A stretch of DNA of 64,000 bases, from assembly GCA_018223365.1 (NCBI GenBank), contig JAGTTP010000001.1, positions 372,001 through 436,000 of the forward strand, written 5' to 3'. Both the position numbers and the translations under genes were made by a program. How positions within the stretch are numbered: the stretch's first letter is position 1; each line of letters starts with the position of its first letter. The stretch comes from Clostridiaceae bacterium Marseille-Q4145. Its GTDB lineage: Bacteria; Bacillota; Clostridia; Lachnospirales; Lachnospiraceae. Under the pieces are notes generated by a model. It was given only the letters and a program-made list of their open reading frames with translations. It ran no database searches and had not been told where the DNA came from. Shown here piece by piece: positions 43,642-52,420 of this stretch.

Positions 43642-45009
43642 ATGAACAAACACAAAAGAAGTTCCTTCTCCGGAAAGCTGGGCTTCGTACTGTCAGCTGC
43701 CGGGGCTTCGGTAGGACTAGGAAATATCTGGCGATTTCCTTATCTGGCTGCCAAATACGGCGGTGGCATTTTTTTACTGATTTACATTATTCTGGCACTG
43801 ACCTTTGGTTATTCCATGATCATGGCCGAGACTTCACTGGGACGGATGACCAGACGAAGCCCCGTAGGTGCCTTTGAGAATTTTGGGAAAACCAGACTCC
43901 GGTCTGCAGGCGGATGGATCAACGCCATCATTCCGATTCTGATCGTTCCTTATTACTCTGTTATCGGCGGATGGGTTATTAAATACCTGGTGGAATATTT
44001 CATGGGACACGGACAGGCACTGGCCTCCGATGAATATTTTTCCGGCTTTATTTCCAATGGATTATCCACGGAAATCTGCTTTCTTGTATTTACCTTTATT
44101 ACCTTAGGTATTATTTATGCAGGTGTACGCAACGGAATCGAGCGCGTGTCCAAATTTATGATGCCGATTCTGGTGGTACTATCTGTCATCATTGCCGTTT
44201 ATTCCGTCACCAGACCGGGCGCTATGGCCGGTGTGAAGTATCTTCTGGTCCCGAATATGGCGAATTTTTCCTGGATGACAGTGGTATCTGCCATGGGACA
44301 GATGTTTTATTCCCTGTCCATCGCTATGGGTATCCTGATCACCTTTGGTTCTTATATGAAAAAAGAGACTTCGATTGAAGACTCCACACAGAATGTAGAA
44401 ATTTTTGATACGGCCATCGCCATTATGGCCGGTCTTATGATTATCCCGGCAGTTTTTGCTTTCTCCGGCGGTGATCCGAACACTCTGCAGGCTGGACCGG
44501 CGCTTATGTTCATCACCATCCCAAAAGTATTTGCCAACATGGGATTGGGAACCGTCATCGGTATCCTGTTCTTCCTGTTGGTACTGTTTGCTGCTGTGAC
44601 CAGTTCCATTGCACTGACAGAAAGTGCTGTCTCCACCTTTGAAGATGAACTGCACTGGAGCCGTAAAAAAGCAACTGTATTTATGGGCGTCGTTATGGTT
44701 CTGTTAGGAACCCTCTCCTGCCTTGGCTATGGGCCGCTGGCCGGAGTTACCATCATCGGCATGCAGTTCCTTGACTTTTTCGATTTTCTGACCAACTCTG
44801 TTATGATGCCGATTGCCGCTATCGCGATCTGCCTGTTTGTCTCCAAAGTAGTCGGTCTGCAAAAAATGGAGGAAGAAATCACGCAGGATGGACAGCCCTT
44901 CCGCCGGAAGAAAATTTTCTACTTTATGATCCAGTATCTCTGCCCCATCTTTGCAGCTATTATACTGATCAGCTCCGTGGCAAATGCCTTCGGTTGGATA
45001 TCCATGTAA
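43642..45009 (+). CDS. Neurotransmitter:sodium symporter family transporter (copy B, intact)
   Basis: The product has 455 residues with 11-12 membrane segments. NSS landmarks are SAAGASVGLGNIWRFPYL (about residues 18-35; the LeuT Na/substrate site) and YAGVRNGIERVSKFMMPIL (near 157). These carriers import amino acids or related compounds with sodium. AAGGGG precedes the ATG. The gene follows a transposase remnant, and its 3' end overlaps the remains of the MATE gene (from 44969) on the other strand. Confidence 0.93.
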   Translation: MNKHKRSSFSGKLGFVLSAAGASVGLGNIWRFPYLAAKYGGGIFLLIYIILALTFGYSMIMAETSLGRMTRRSPVGAFENFGKTRLRSAGGWINAIIPILIVPYYSVIGGWVIKYLVEYFMGHGQALASDEYFSGFISNGLSTEICFLVFTFITLGIIYAGVRNGIERVSKFMMPILVVLSVIIAVYSVTRPGAMAGVKYLLVPNMANFSWMTVVSAMGQMFYSLSIAMGILITFGSYMKKETSIEDSTQNVEIFDTAIAIMAGLMIIPAVFAFSGGDPNTLQAGPALMFITIPKVFANMGLGTVIGILFFLLVLFAAVTSSIALTESAVSTFEDELHWSRKKATVFMGVVMVLLGTLSCLGYGPLAGVTIIGMQFLDFFDFLTNSVMMPIAAIAICLFVSKVVGLQKMEEEITQDGQPFRRKKIFYFMIQYLCPIFAAIILISSVANAFGWISM

Positions 45010-45328
45010 AAAATCCCACATTCAGAATAATTCCCACCATAGTGGATACCAGCGCAGCCAGACCGATCATGGTCAGGCTCGCGTTGGGCTGAATACTCAT
45101 AATGTAAGCAAATGGCAGACGTATCAACAAAGTCTGAATAAGTCCTTGGGTCATAACCCACACTACGTGCCTGGGCGGCCACCGTCGCAATTCGGAAGTG
45201 GAACCGATGGCATCCAGGTAATGAATATCAGAAGACGTTACTCCATCCGGCAGTGGCGGTAGCAGATCCCTTGCCCTTTTTGCCTGATAACAGGCATCAA
45301 ACATTTTTTTCAGTGTTTCAATTCTCAT
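44969..45328 (-). pseudogene. Deleted MATE-marR remnant (copy B)
   Basis: The minus strand keeps marR codons 1 to about 41 (MRIETLKKMFDACYQAKRAR ...), then tiny pieces of the MATE gene, then the last ~63 MATE codons (WVMTQGLIQTLLIRLPFAYI ...). Against copy A the surviving pieces correspond to 39571-39765, about 40300-40328, about 40768-40782 and 41236-41359, so three internal deletions removed about 1.4 kb. The joined frame is open by chance, giving a chimeric 119-codon frame from the marR start that would not be a pump or a regulator. Confidence 0.85.
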
Positions 45329-45334
45329 AATAAA

Positions 45335-45394
45335 AAATCTCCATATAATTACCAATGATAATTATATGGAGATTTAAAAATTGTCAATACTGTT
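45335..45394 (-). promoter_or_regulatory. marR promoter/operator palindrome (copy B)
   Basis: A perfect 17-base inverted repeat (arms 45335-45351 and 45359-45375) has a 7-base centre; copy A has a 20-base centre. TTGACA and TATAAT remain but are 15 bases apart. It now fronts only a pseudogene. Confidence 0.65.
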
Positions 45395-45399
45395 TTTCT

Positions 45400-46575
45400 T
45401 TACAACAATTCTTTCAATTTTTCCAAACGGACCAGCGCTTCATCCAGTGTCTTTTCCTCTCGTGCAAAATGCAGACGGATCAAATGATTGACCTCCTCGC
45501 GGAAGAAACTGGAACCCGGCACTGCTGCCACTCCGATATTTTTAATCATCCATTCACAGAATTCCAGATCCGTAAATCCGGCAAACTGCGGCAAGTCAAG
45601 GAATTCTTGGATGTCAATCATAACAAAATACGTTCCCTGGGGCACATTGTGCTTTAATCCGATCTGGTCCAGTCCTTTCAGAAAACGATCCCGTTTCTTC
45701 GTATAAAGCTCCAGAAGTTCCTCATAATATGTTTCTGGAAAATTTAAGCCTGTTACGGCTGCTTCCTGAAGCGGTGCAGCTGCTCCTACGGTCAGAAAAT
45801 CATGCACTTTTTTGGCACCTTCAATCACTTCTGCAGGGCCGATGAGATAGCCCAGACGCCATCCGGTGATGGAATAAGTCTTGGAAAGGGAATTGCAGGT
45901 AATGGTGTGATCATACATGCCCGGCAGGGATGCCATACAAACATGCTTGTTCGGTGCATAGACCATATGCTCATACACTTCATCCGTTACTACAAATGCG
46001 TCATATTTCAGCGCCAGTTCACCTATGGCCATCAGTTCTTCTCTTGTAAATACTTTTCCGCACGGATTGGACGGGTTACAGACAATAATTGCCTTTGCTC
46101 CTGCTTTAAATCCTTCTTCTACCAGACGAATATCAAACTCATAAGTCGGCGGTACCAGCGGAATGTAGATTGGGTCTGCTCCTGAGAGAATCGCATCTGC
46201 TCCATAATTCTCATAAAATGGAGAAAATACCATAACTTTATCTCCCGGATTGCAGATGGTCATCATGGCACTCATCATTGCCTCGGTTCCACCGCAAGTG
46301 ACCACAATCTCTGTATTGGGATTGATCTTTCTTCCAATTGCTTTTTCCTGCTTTCTAGCAAGGGCTTCCCTGAAATTCTGTGCACCAAATGTTACTGCAT
46401 ACTGATGCGGCCCCTTATAAGACACTTTCGCCAACGCATCCAGCATAGCCTTAGGTGGATCAAAATCCGGAAATCCCTGGGACAAATTGATTGCCCCATA
46501 TTGGTTGCTAATTCGGGTCATACGACGGATGACGGAATCGGTAAATGTGTTTACTCTGTCACTTAATTTAGGCAT
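45400..46575 (-). CDS. PLP-dependent aminotransferase, class I/II
   Basis: The product has 391 residues with fold-type I features: the INLSQGFPDFDPP opening near residue 29, CGGTEAMMSAM near residue 93, NPSNPCGKV near 168, DEVYEHMVY near 199 and the PLP Lys in NSLSKTYSITGWRLGYLIG (near 233). It resembles the aspartate/kynurenine-glutamine branch. GAGGAAA precedes the ATG. It is part of the ancestral duplicated block; the copy A version is lost. It lies 50 bases downstream of the UvrA-like gene. The substrate is not determined. Confidence 0.92.
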   Translation of the reverse strand: MPKLSDRVNTFTDSVIRRMTRISNQYGAINLSQGFPDFDPPKAMLDALAKVSYKGPHQYAVTFGAQNFREALARKQEKAIGRKINPNTEIVVTCGGTEAMMSAMMTICNPGDKVMVFSPFYENYGADAILSGADPIYIPLVPPTYEFDIRLVEEGFKAGAKAIIVCNPSNPCGKVFTREELMAIGELALKYDAFVVTDEVYEHMVYAPNKHVCMASLPGMYDHTITCNSLSKTYSITGWRLGYLIGPAEVIEGAKKVHDFLTVGAAAPLQEAAVTGLNFPETYYEELLELYTKKRDRFLKGLDQIGLKHNVPQGTYFVMIDIQEFLDLPQFAGFTDLEFCEWMIKNIGVAAVPGSSFFREEVNHLIRLHFAREEKTLDEALVRLEKLKELL

Positions 46576-46625
46576 CTATTTGTTTCCTCTTTTCGTATTT
46601 CTATATAAACAAATTTTAGACCTTT

Positions 46626-49157
46626 TTACAGAAATCTACCTGTAATACTATCTTTATTTTTCTTGATCTGCTCCGGGGTACCACAGGCCACAACTCTGCC
46701 GCCTGCCTCTCCTCCGCCCGGACCCATATCAATAATGTAGTCCCCATTCCGGATCACATCCAGATCATGCTCAATGATCACCACCGTGGCTCCATTTTCA
46801 ATCAACGTCTGGAATACCTGCAGCAATGTCTGCACATCCAGCGGATGCAGTCCGATGGTCGGCTCGTCAAATATAAAAAGAGAATCCGACTGAGCTTTTC
46901 CCATTTCACTGGCCAGCTTCAGACGCTGTGCTTCTCCTCCTGACAGGCTCGGCGTCTCCTCTCCCAACGTCAGATAACCAAGTCCCAGCTGTTCCAGCAC
47001 TTCCAGTCTCTGATGTACGGTCTTCAGATCCTTTGTCGCCTGCAGTGCCCTATGCACATCCATCTCCATCAATTGTGGCAGTGAATAAACATTTCCCTTT
47101 TTGTTGGTATAATGAATCTGCCAAGCCTCTTTACCATACCGGGAACCTTTGCACTCGGGACAGGGCACATCCACATCCGGCAGGAACTGGACATCCAGGC
47201 TGATCTCCCCGGTACCATCGCAGACCGGGCAGCGCAGTTTTCCCGTATTATAGGAAAAATCGCCTGCCTTGCACTGATGCTCCTTCGCCTCCGGCGTTCT
47301 GGCATAAATTTTTCTCAATTCATCATGCACATTTGCATAAGTAGCTACCGTTGAACGGACATTGATACCGATAGGAGTCGCGTCAATCAGCTTCACATGG
47401 AAAATACCCTCCGCCGAAACCTGTTTTACATGTTCCGGCAACTTCGCTCCATTGATCATGGACTCCAGTCCTGGAATCAGGCTTTCCAACACCATGGTGG
47501 TCTTTCCTGAACCTGACACACCGGTTACGACAGTCAGTCTTCCTTTGGGAATATCCACCTCCAGAGGCTTTACCGTATGAATCCGGTCCGTAGATAAATG
47601 AATGGTTCCCAGTGAAAATAATTCCTGCTCTTCTGCCCTCTCACGCACCTGTCTCTTCGCCTGTCCGGAAAGAAACGGGCCAATCATGGACGCTTTATTT
47701 TTCATAATCTCCGGAATACTTCCCTCGGCAATGACATAACCTCCGCCATTTCCAGCCTCCGGTCCCATTTCGATGATCCAGTCCGCCTCCGACAGCACTT
47801 CCGTATCATGATCCACCAGCAATACGGAATTTCCATCAGCCACCAGGTCATGCATGACGGCATTCAATCCCACAATGTTGGATGGATGCAGACCGATGGA
47901 CGGCTCATCCAGCACATAGAGAACTCCTGTAGTCCGGTTTCTCACTGCTCTTGCCAGCTGCATTCGCTGCCGCTCACCAGTAGACAGGGTGGAAGCGGCA
48001 CGATCCAGTGTCAGATAAGACAATCCGAGATCCATGAGCCGCTTCGCCACCGTCTGGAAAGATTCACAGATACTTTCCGCCATAGGACGCATTTCCTCCG
48101 GAAGAGTATCCGGCACGCCAGCTACCCACTGTACCAGATCCCCCAGCGTCATCCGGCATGCTTCGTCAAGACCGATTCCGCGAAGTCTCGGCGCTCTGGC
48201 CACTTCTGATAATCGGCTTCCATGACATTCCGGGCAGATTTCTTCTTTTAAAAATTTTTCCACCCGTTTCATGCCCTTTTCATCTTTTACTTTTGCAAGG
48301 GCATTTTCTACCGTATAGACTGCATTATAGTAGGTAAAATCCAGTTCCCCGGCCTGGTTGGATTTCTTTGCTTTATAAAAAATATGCTTCTTCTCCGCAG
48401 GTCCATGATAGACAATCTCTTTCTCCTCTTCCGTCAGATCCCGGAAGGGCACATCCGTCCGTACCCCCATCTCCCGGCAGACATCAGTCATCAAAGACCA
48501 CATGAGACTGTTCCACGGAGCAACAGCTCCATCGTCAATGCTGATCGAATCATCCGGCACCAGCGAATCCAAATCTACTGTGCGGACACTTCCGGTACCA
48601 CCACATTTCGGGCAGGCACCCTGGGAATTAAACGCCAGTTCTTCCGCACTGGGTGCATGAACTCTCTCTCCGCACTCCGGGCAGAAAATGTCCTGTTCCG
48701 CCGCCACATTTAAAGTCGGCGGTACATAATGGCCATTAGGGCATCTGTGAGATGCCAGTCTGGAATACATCAGCCGCAGACTGTTCAAAAGCTCTGTTCC
48801 GGTTCCAAAAGTACTGCGGATCCCCGGCACGCCTGGGCGCTGATGAAGAGCCAGTGCCGCCGGTACATGCAGGACTTCATCCACCTGCGCTTTCGCCGCC
48901 CCGGTCATCCTTCTTCTCGTATAAGTGGACAAGGATTCCAGATATCGTCTGGAACCTTCCGCATACAAAACCCCCAACGCCAGTGATGATTTTCCGGAGC
49001 CGGACACGCCTGCAATGCCGACGATCTGATTCAGCGGCACATCTACATTTACATTTTTCAGATTATGTACCCGTGCACCTTTCACCCGGATGCACTTCGG
49101 TACCATACGTTTCTCTTCCATCTTTTCTTTTAATACATTTTCTTTTATTTGTACCAT
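46626..49157 (-). CDS. UvrA-like ABC ATPase (short paralogue)
   Basis: The product has 843 residues against about 940 for housekeeping UvrA. It has two ABC modules with GVSGSGKSS (near residue 51) and GVSGSGKTT (near 545), signatures LSTGERQRM and LSGGEAQRL, and two Walker B DEPSIGLHP/DEPTIGLHP. Zinc-type clusters CPECGER, CPKCGGTG, CPVCDGTG and CPECKGSR are present. The shorter N-terminal half suggests the UvrB-interacting region is reduced, as in UvrA2/drug-resistance types. Several ATGs are possible starts (49157, then codons 13 and 18). Its first ~25 codons are duplicated at 41457-41535. Confidence 0.9.
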   Translation of the reverse strand: MVQIKENVLKEKMEEKRMVPKCIRVKGARVHNLKNVNVDVPLNQIVGIAGVSGSGKSSLALGVLYAEGSRRYLESLSTYTRRRMTGAAKAQVDEVLHVPAALALHQRPGVPGIRSTFGTGTELLNSLRLMYSRLASHRCPNGHYVPPTLNVAAEQDIFCPECGERVHAPSAEELAFNSQGACPKCGGTGSVRTVDLDSLVPDDSISIDDGAVAPWNSLMWSLMTDVCREMGVRTDVPFRDLTEEEKEIVYHGPAEKKHIFYKAKKSNQAGELDFTYYNAVYTVENALAKVKDEKGMKRVEKFLKEEICPECHGSRLSEVARAPRLRGIGLDEACRMTLGDLVQWVAGVPDTLPEEMRPMAESICESFQTVAKRLMDLGLSYLTLDRAASTLSTGERQRMQLARAVRNRTTGVLYVLDEPSIGLHPSNIVGLNAVMHDLVADGNSVLLVDHDTEVLSEADWIIEMGPEAGNGGGYVIAEGSIPEIMKNKASMIGPFLSGQAKRQVRERAEEQELFSLGTIHLSTDRIHTVKPLEVDIPKGRLTVVTGVSGSGKTTMVLESLIPGLESMINGAKLPEHVKQVSAEGIFHVKLIDATPIGINVRSTVATYANVHDELRKIYARTPEAKEHQCKAGDFSYNTGKLRCPVCDGTGEISLDVQFLPDVDVPCPECKGSRYGKEAWQIHYTNKKGNVYSLPQLMEMDVHRALQATKDLKTVHQRLEVLEQLGLGYLTLGEETPSLSGGEAQRLKLASEMGKAQSDSLFIFDEPTIGLHPLDVQTLLQVFQTLIENGATVVIIEHDLDVIRNGDYIIDMGPGGGEAGGRVVACGTPEQIKKNKDSITGRFL

Positions 49158-49274
49158 TCTGTCCTTCGTAGCCCGGTATAAGATCTGCGATTTCTGATTT
49201 CACGCGATCTGGTTAAATCAATTCCTGCATTCTTCATCTGACAAAGTGCGATTTTCAAACTGCCCTCACTCCTT

Positions 49275-50522
49275 CTAAAGCTCCATTACATGCCACTCAT
49301 ATCCAGTCTCATCCATCAGTTTCAGATACGGTTCCGGATCAAAGTACTCCGGTGAGAAGACTCCTGTATCTTTCCAGATACCTCTTCCAATCAGTTCAAT
49401 GGCCAGTGCCGCGCCAAATCCGGTCTGTGCTACCACTGCCTGGGATCCCCACTGTTCCATGGATGCCTGATTATCAAAATTCTGATACAGGAAATATTCT
49501 TTTCTGACTCCATCCTTTTCGCCAATGCAATGGACGCCTACCAGCATCTCTCCGATCATCTCTGTACCAATATCCTTGGGCTGTGGAGCGCATGCGGCTA
49601 CCACATCTCTCGGAACGACTTTTACATTTCCCACCTGTACCGGTTTCAGACTTCGAAGTCCCAGATGGTCAATGACTTTCAAAGCAGTGATCAGATTATC
49701 ATCCAGGCTGATTTTGAAGGTTGCTTTTTTCAGACCATACTGGGCCAGATAACGGGCAAAGGTAACCACTTCCTCGTGTTCCACCTTGACAAGCGTGTTT
49801 TCTCCTACTCCATCCGGCATCTGGAATGTTTCCTGCCCTGCAAATGCCTTTTCCACAATCAGTCCGCCTTTTTCCTGGTCATATTCTACATTCGGATTCA
49901 TTACCTCATCCAGAACCGTCCACACATTGAATCCAAACTGAATCGCATCCGGATCTGCTCCCGGCACAGAAAGATTGCCGCCGTCTTTGACATGGGCCTC
50001 TGTCATCACATCAAACAGATGGGTTGCCGCATATTTTGCAAATACATTTACCACGCCCGGATCAATACCCAGACAGATAACTGCCATCTGTCCTTTTTCT
50101 TTCCACTGCTCATGCCGGTCAAAATTATATTTTGTCATAGGTTCCGTATAGCTGTTTTCAATTCCAAGCCCATAGGCCGGCTCTTCCATAGGAACAGACC
50201 AGGTTCCCATATTGGCATAATTGGCCCCTGCTTCATAAGCTGCATCAAAAATATAATTGCTGGCAAAGGGCGGTGCCGCATCCATGACAAAATCAATCTT
50301 GTGCTCCCGGATCAGACTTTTCATCTGCTCCTTGTCCGTTGCATTAATCTGAACCGCTGAAAACCGATCATCCGCAAGAAGCCCGGCTACCGCTTCTGCA
50401 CGGGAAAGATCATAATCACCTACCAGTACATAAGACAGCCACTCTCCTTTTGGATCACGCCATTTTAAAATCTTTAACATACTTTCGCCGACCGCTCCGG
50501 CGCCAACTAACATCATTCGCAT
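49275..50522 (-). CDS. Saccharopine dehydrogenase-family oxidoreductase
   Basis: The product has 415 residues with a Rossmann N-terminus MLVGAGAVGESMLKIL, then DFVMDAAPPFASNYIFDAA, ICLGIDPGVVNVFAKYA and a C-terminal QTGFGAALAIELIGRG. The family includes saccharopine dehydrogenase and carboxynorspermidine synthase; which reaction occurs here is open. The ATG at 50537 contains the GGAGG site itself, so the start is the ATG at 50522, 8 bases after GGAGG. No polyamine or lysine genes are adjacent. Confidence 0.88.
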   Translation of the reverse strand: MRMMLVGAGAVGESMLKILKWRDPKGEWLSYVLVGDYDLSRAEAVAGLLADDRFSAVQINATDKEQMKSLIREHKIDFVMDAAPPFASNYIFDAAYEAGANYANMGTWSVPMEEPAYGLGIENSYTEPMTKYNFDRHEQWKEKGQMAVICLGIDPGVVNVFAKYAATHLFDVMTEAHVKDGGNLSVPGADPDAIQFGFNVWTVLDEVMNPNVEYDQEKGGLIVEKAFAGQETFQMPDGVGENTLVKVEHEEVVTFARYLAQYGLKKATFKISLDDNLITALKVIDHLGLRSLKPVQVGNVKVVPRDVVAACAPQPKDIGTEMIGEMLVGVHCIGEKDGVRKEYFLYQNFDNQASMEQWGSQAVVAQTGFGAALAIELIGRGIWKDTGVFSPEYFDPEPYLKLMDETGYEWHVMEL

Positions 50523-50569
50523 TTTTTCAGCCTCCATTTATCATCTTTCAAATTTCATTTCTTCTTATC

Positions 50570-51136
50570 TTACCACAGTTTTTCTTTCTCTGAAAGTTTC
50601 TTTCTGACCATCTGCAGTTCTTCCAATGAAATACAATTGAGAAATGTATTCTGTTCTACTCCGTGAATACACTTTTCAAAATCCATCCAACGTACACTGT
50701 CCACTTCTACCGGGTCAATATGGAACTGATCCTCCTCCAGATCACACCTCATTATGAATACTCTGGAAATCTGCCTGTCATGGAACGGTTTTCCCTGAAA
50801 CACACAATCCCATACCACATTCCGATCTCCACAGACGATCAGATCTTTTTCCTCCGCGGTAATTCCCAGCTCTTCTTTTAATTCGCGCAATGCAGAAGAT
50901 GCGAACTCGCCACCTGCCGGGATATGCCCCGCACTGGAAATATCATAGCAGTTCGGAAAGGATGGCTTATCTGCAGAACGTTTTTGAAGCAGAATCTGAA
51001 GCGCACCATCTTTTTTCCGAAGCAGCCACAAATGGGATGTTCTGTGACGAATTCCGTCCCTATGCGCCACCTCTCTGGCAACTGTCTCTCCTGTCAGATT
51101 TCCATTGTCATCTATTACATCTAAATATTCAGCCAT
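50570..51136 (-). CDS. Nudix hydrolase
   Basis: The product has 188 residues. The Nudix box GHIPAGGEFASSALRELKEE followed by LGI spans about residues 72-94 and keeps all catalytic Glu residues. The opening EYLDVIDDNGNLTGETVARE is that of the IPP-isomerase-like/YfcD Nudix group. The start at 51136 is set by GGAGG; an in-frame extension to 51241 is rejected. The substrate is unknown. Confidence 0.9.
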   Translation of the reverse strand: MAEYLDVIDDNGNLTGETVAREVAHRDGIRHRTSHLWLLRKKDGALQILLQKRSADKPSFPNCYDISSAGHIPAGGEFASSALRELKEELGITAEEKDLIVCGDRNVVWDCVFQGKPFHDRQISRVFIMRCDLEEDQFHIDPVEVDSVRWMDFEKCIHGVEQNTFLNCISLEELQMVRKKLSEKEKLW

Positions 51137-51260
51137 ATTGGTATCCTCCGTATACGTTTGAAAGGCAGCAGTTTCACCTGCCCTCCTGATGTTACTCTTA
51201 TTTTGTAACCGCCCCATTTGCATACCCTCTTGACCACCCAAACGGATAAGCTTCTATAAA

Positions 51261-51290
51261 GGCACATCAACCATTACTGATTGATGTGCC
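51261..51290 (-). terminator. Hairpin after the nitroreductase gene
   Basis: GGCACATCAA pairs with TTGATGTGCC around a 10-base loop, right after the nitroreductase stop. Only a short T stretch follows. Confidence 0.65.
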
Positions 51291-51292
51291 CC

Positions 51293-52018
51293 TTAAAAAT
51301 AACTCTCCAGATATTTTGCTACTGACCTGCTCATTTCTTTTGAAAAATCCGAATTATATTTACGTTTGCAAAATGCGCTGCACCATTCTTCGTAGGTACG
51401 GTTCTTATGTTCATGTGCAAACATTTCCCGCAATTCTTCTCCATCCATGCTGCGGTATGTATTTTCATGTACGATATGTTTTCGATCACACCGTGCCGGC
51501 TTCTGACGCTGCTTCTGCTGCATAGTCGGCCATCCAAATACTAACATAACTACTGGGAACACATACTCCGGAAGCTGCAAAAGTTTCCGATGTTCTTCGC
51601 AATTTTCCATAATATCCCCGATATAACAGGAGCCGATCCCCAGACTTTCTGCTGCCACCACGGCATTCTGCGCCGCAATTGCGGTATCTGTAATCGCAAG
51701 CATCAGATCACCCACGCCCGGTTTTCTCGGCTCACATCCTGCTTCCAGATAAGCATCATACCATTTCTTACAATCTGCACAAAATACCAGCACCATTGGT
51801 GCCTTTGCGATAAACGGCTGATGGTCACAGCTTTCTGCCAGCTTTTCCTTTAATTCCTGATCTGTGATGTCCAAAATCGTATATAACTGCTGGCAGCCCG
51901 CTGACGGTGCCTGCATGGCCGCTTCCAGAATCAGATTCTTCATTTCTTCCGGAATTGCCCTGTCTTCATATGCTCTCACAGATTTTCTCTGATATAAACT
52001 TTCTATTATTTCATTCAT
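51293..52018 (-). CDS. Nitroreductase-family flavoprotein
   Basis: The product has 241 residues with the typical FMN-binding opening LYQRKSVRAYEDRAIPEE (residues 7-24), MQAPSAGCQQLYTI (near 36) and the GIGSCYIGDIMENCEE segment (near 121). It probably reduces nitro or quinone-like compounds with NAD(P)H. The C-terminal half has extra Cys and Lys residues. Two bases separate it from DUF2500 upstream, so it is the last gene of a three-gene set with the nuclease-helicase. Confidence 0.9.
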   Translation of the reverse strand: MNEIIESLYQRKSVRAYEDRAIPEEMKNLILEAAMQAPSAGCQQLYTILDITDQELKEKLAESCDHQPFIAKAPMVLVFCADCKKWYDAYLEAGCEPRKPGVGDLMLAITDTAIAAQNAVVAAESLGIGSCYIGDIMENCEEHRKLLQLPEYVFPVVMLVFGWPTMQQKQRQKPARCDRKHIVHENTYRSMDGEELREMFAHEHKNRTYEEWCSAFCKRKYNSDFSKEMSRSVAKYLESYF

Positions 52019-52020
52019 TT

Positions 52021-52419
52021 TTAGTCAGATAACCTTTCCCGCTCAAATGACAGATATCTCGTTCCCTGAAAACTTAATTTTCCTATATCCCCTTCTGCCA
52101 ACATTCCGTATTCCATTCCATCTACAGCAAACTCCATCCGGTCACCGCTCTCCACCTGAAATGTCGCATAGTACCAGGTGGAGTGGGTTGCCATATTGTC
52201 TCCATTATGATGATGGGTGACATCTGTCCGCTTTGCAACCACTGTTGCGTCTACCGTCAGTCTCGGCGAATGATTATTCTTATTCCAGGTGCTTAATCCT
52301 TTTACTATCATAAAAAGGAACATTCCAAGAATCAGAAAAAAGATCAGAAAAAACATCACATCGAATAACTGAAATCCCATACCAAATCCGGTGTCAAACT
52401 CATTGTATCCAAATCCCAT
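52021..52419 (-). CDS. DUF2500 membrane protein
   Basis: The product has 132 residues. One N-terminal membrane segment (about 20-43) is followed by a beta-rich domain with VDATVVAKRTDVTHHH near residue 55 and STWYYATFQVESGDRMEFAV near residue 80, the landmarks of DUF2500. GGGGAGG precedes the ATG. The function of the family is unknown to me. Confidence 0.85.
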   Translation of the reverse strand: MGFGYNEFDTGFGMGFQLFDVMFFLIFFLILGMFLFMIVKGLSTWNKNNHSPRLTVDATVVAKRTDVTHHHNGDNMATHSTWYYATFQVESGDRMEFAVDGMEYGMLAEGDIGKLSFQGTRYLSFERERLSD

Positions 52420-52420
52420 A

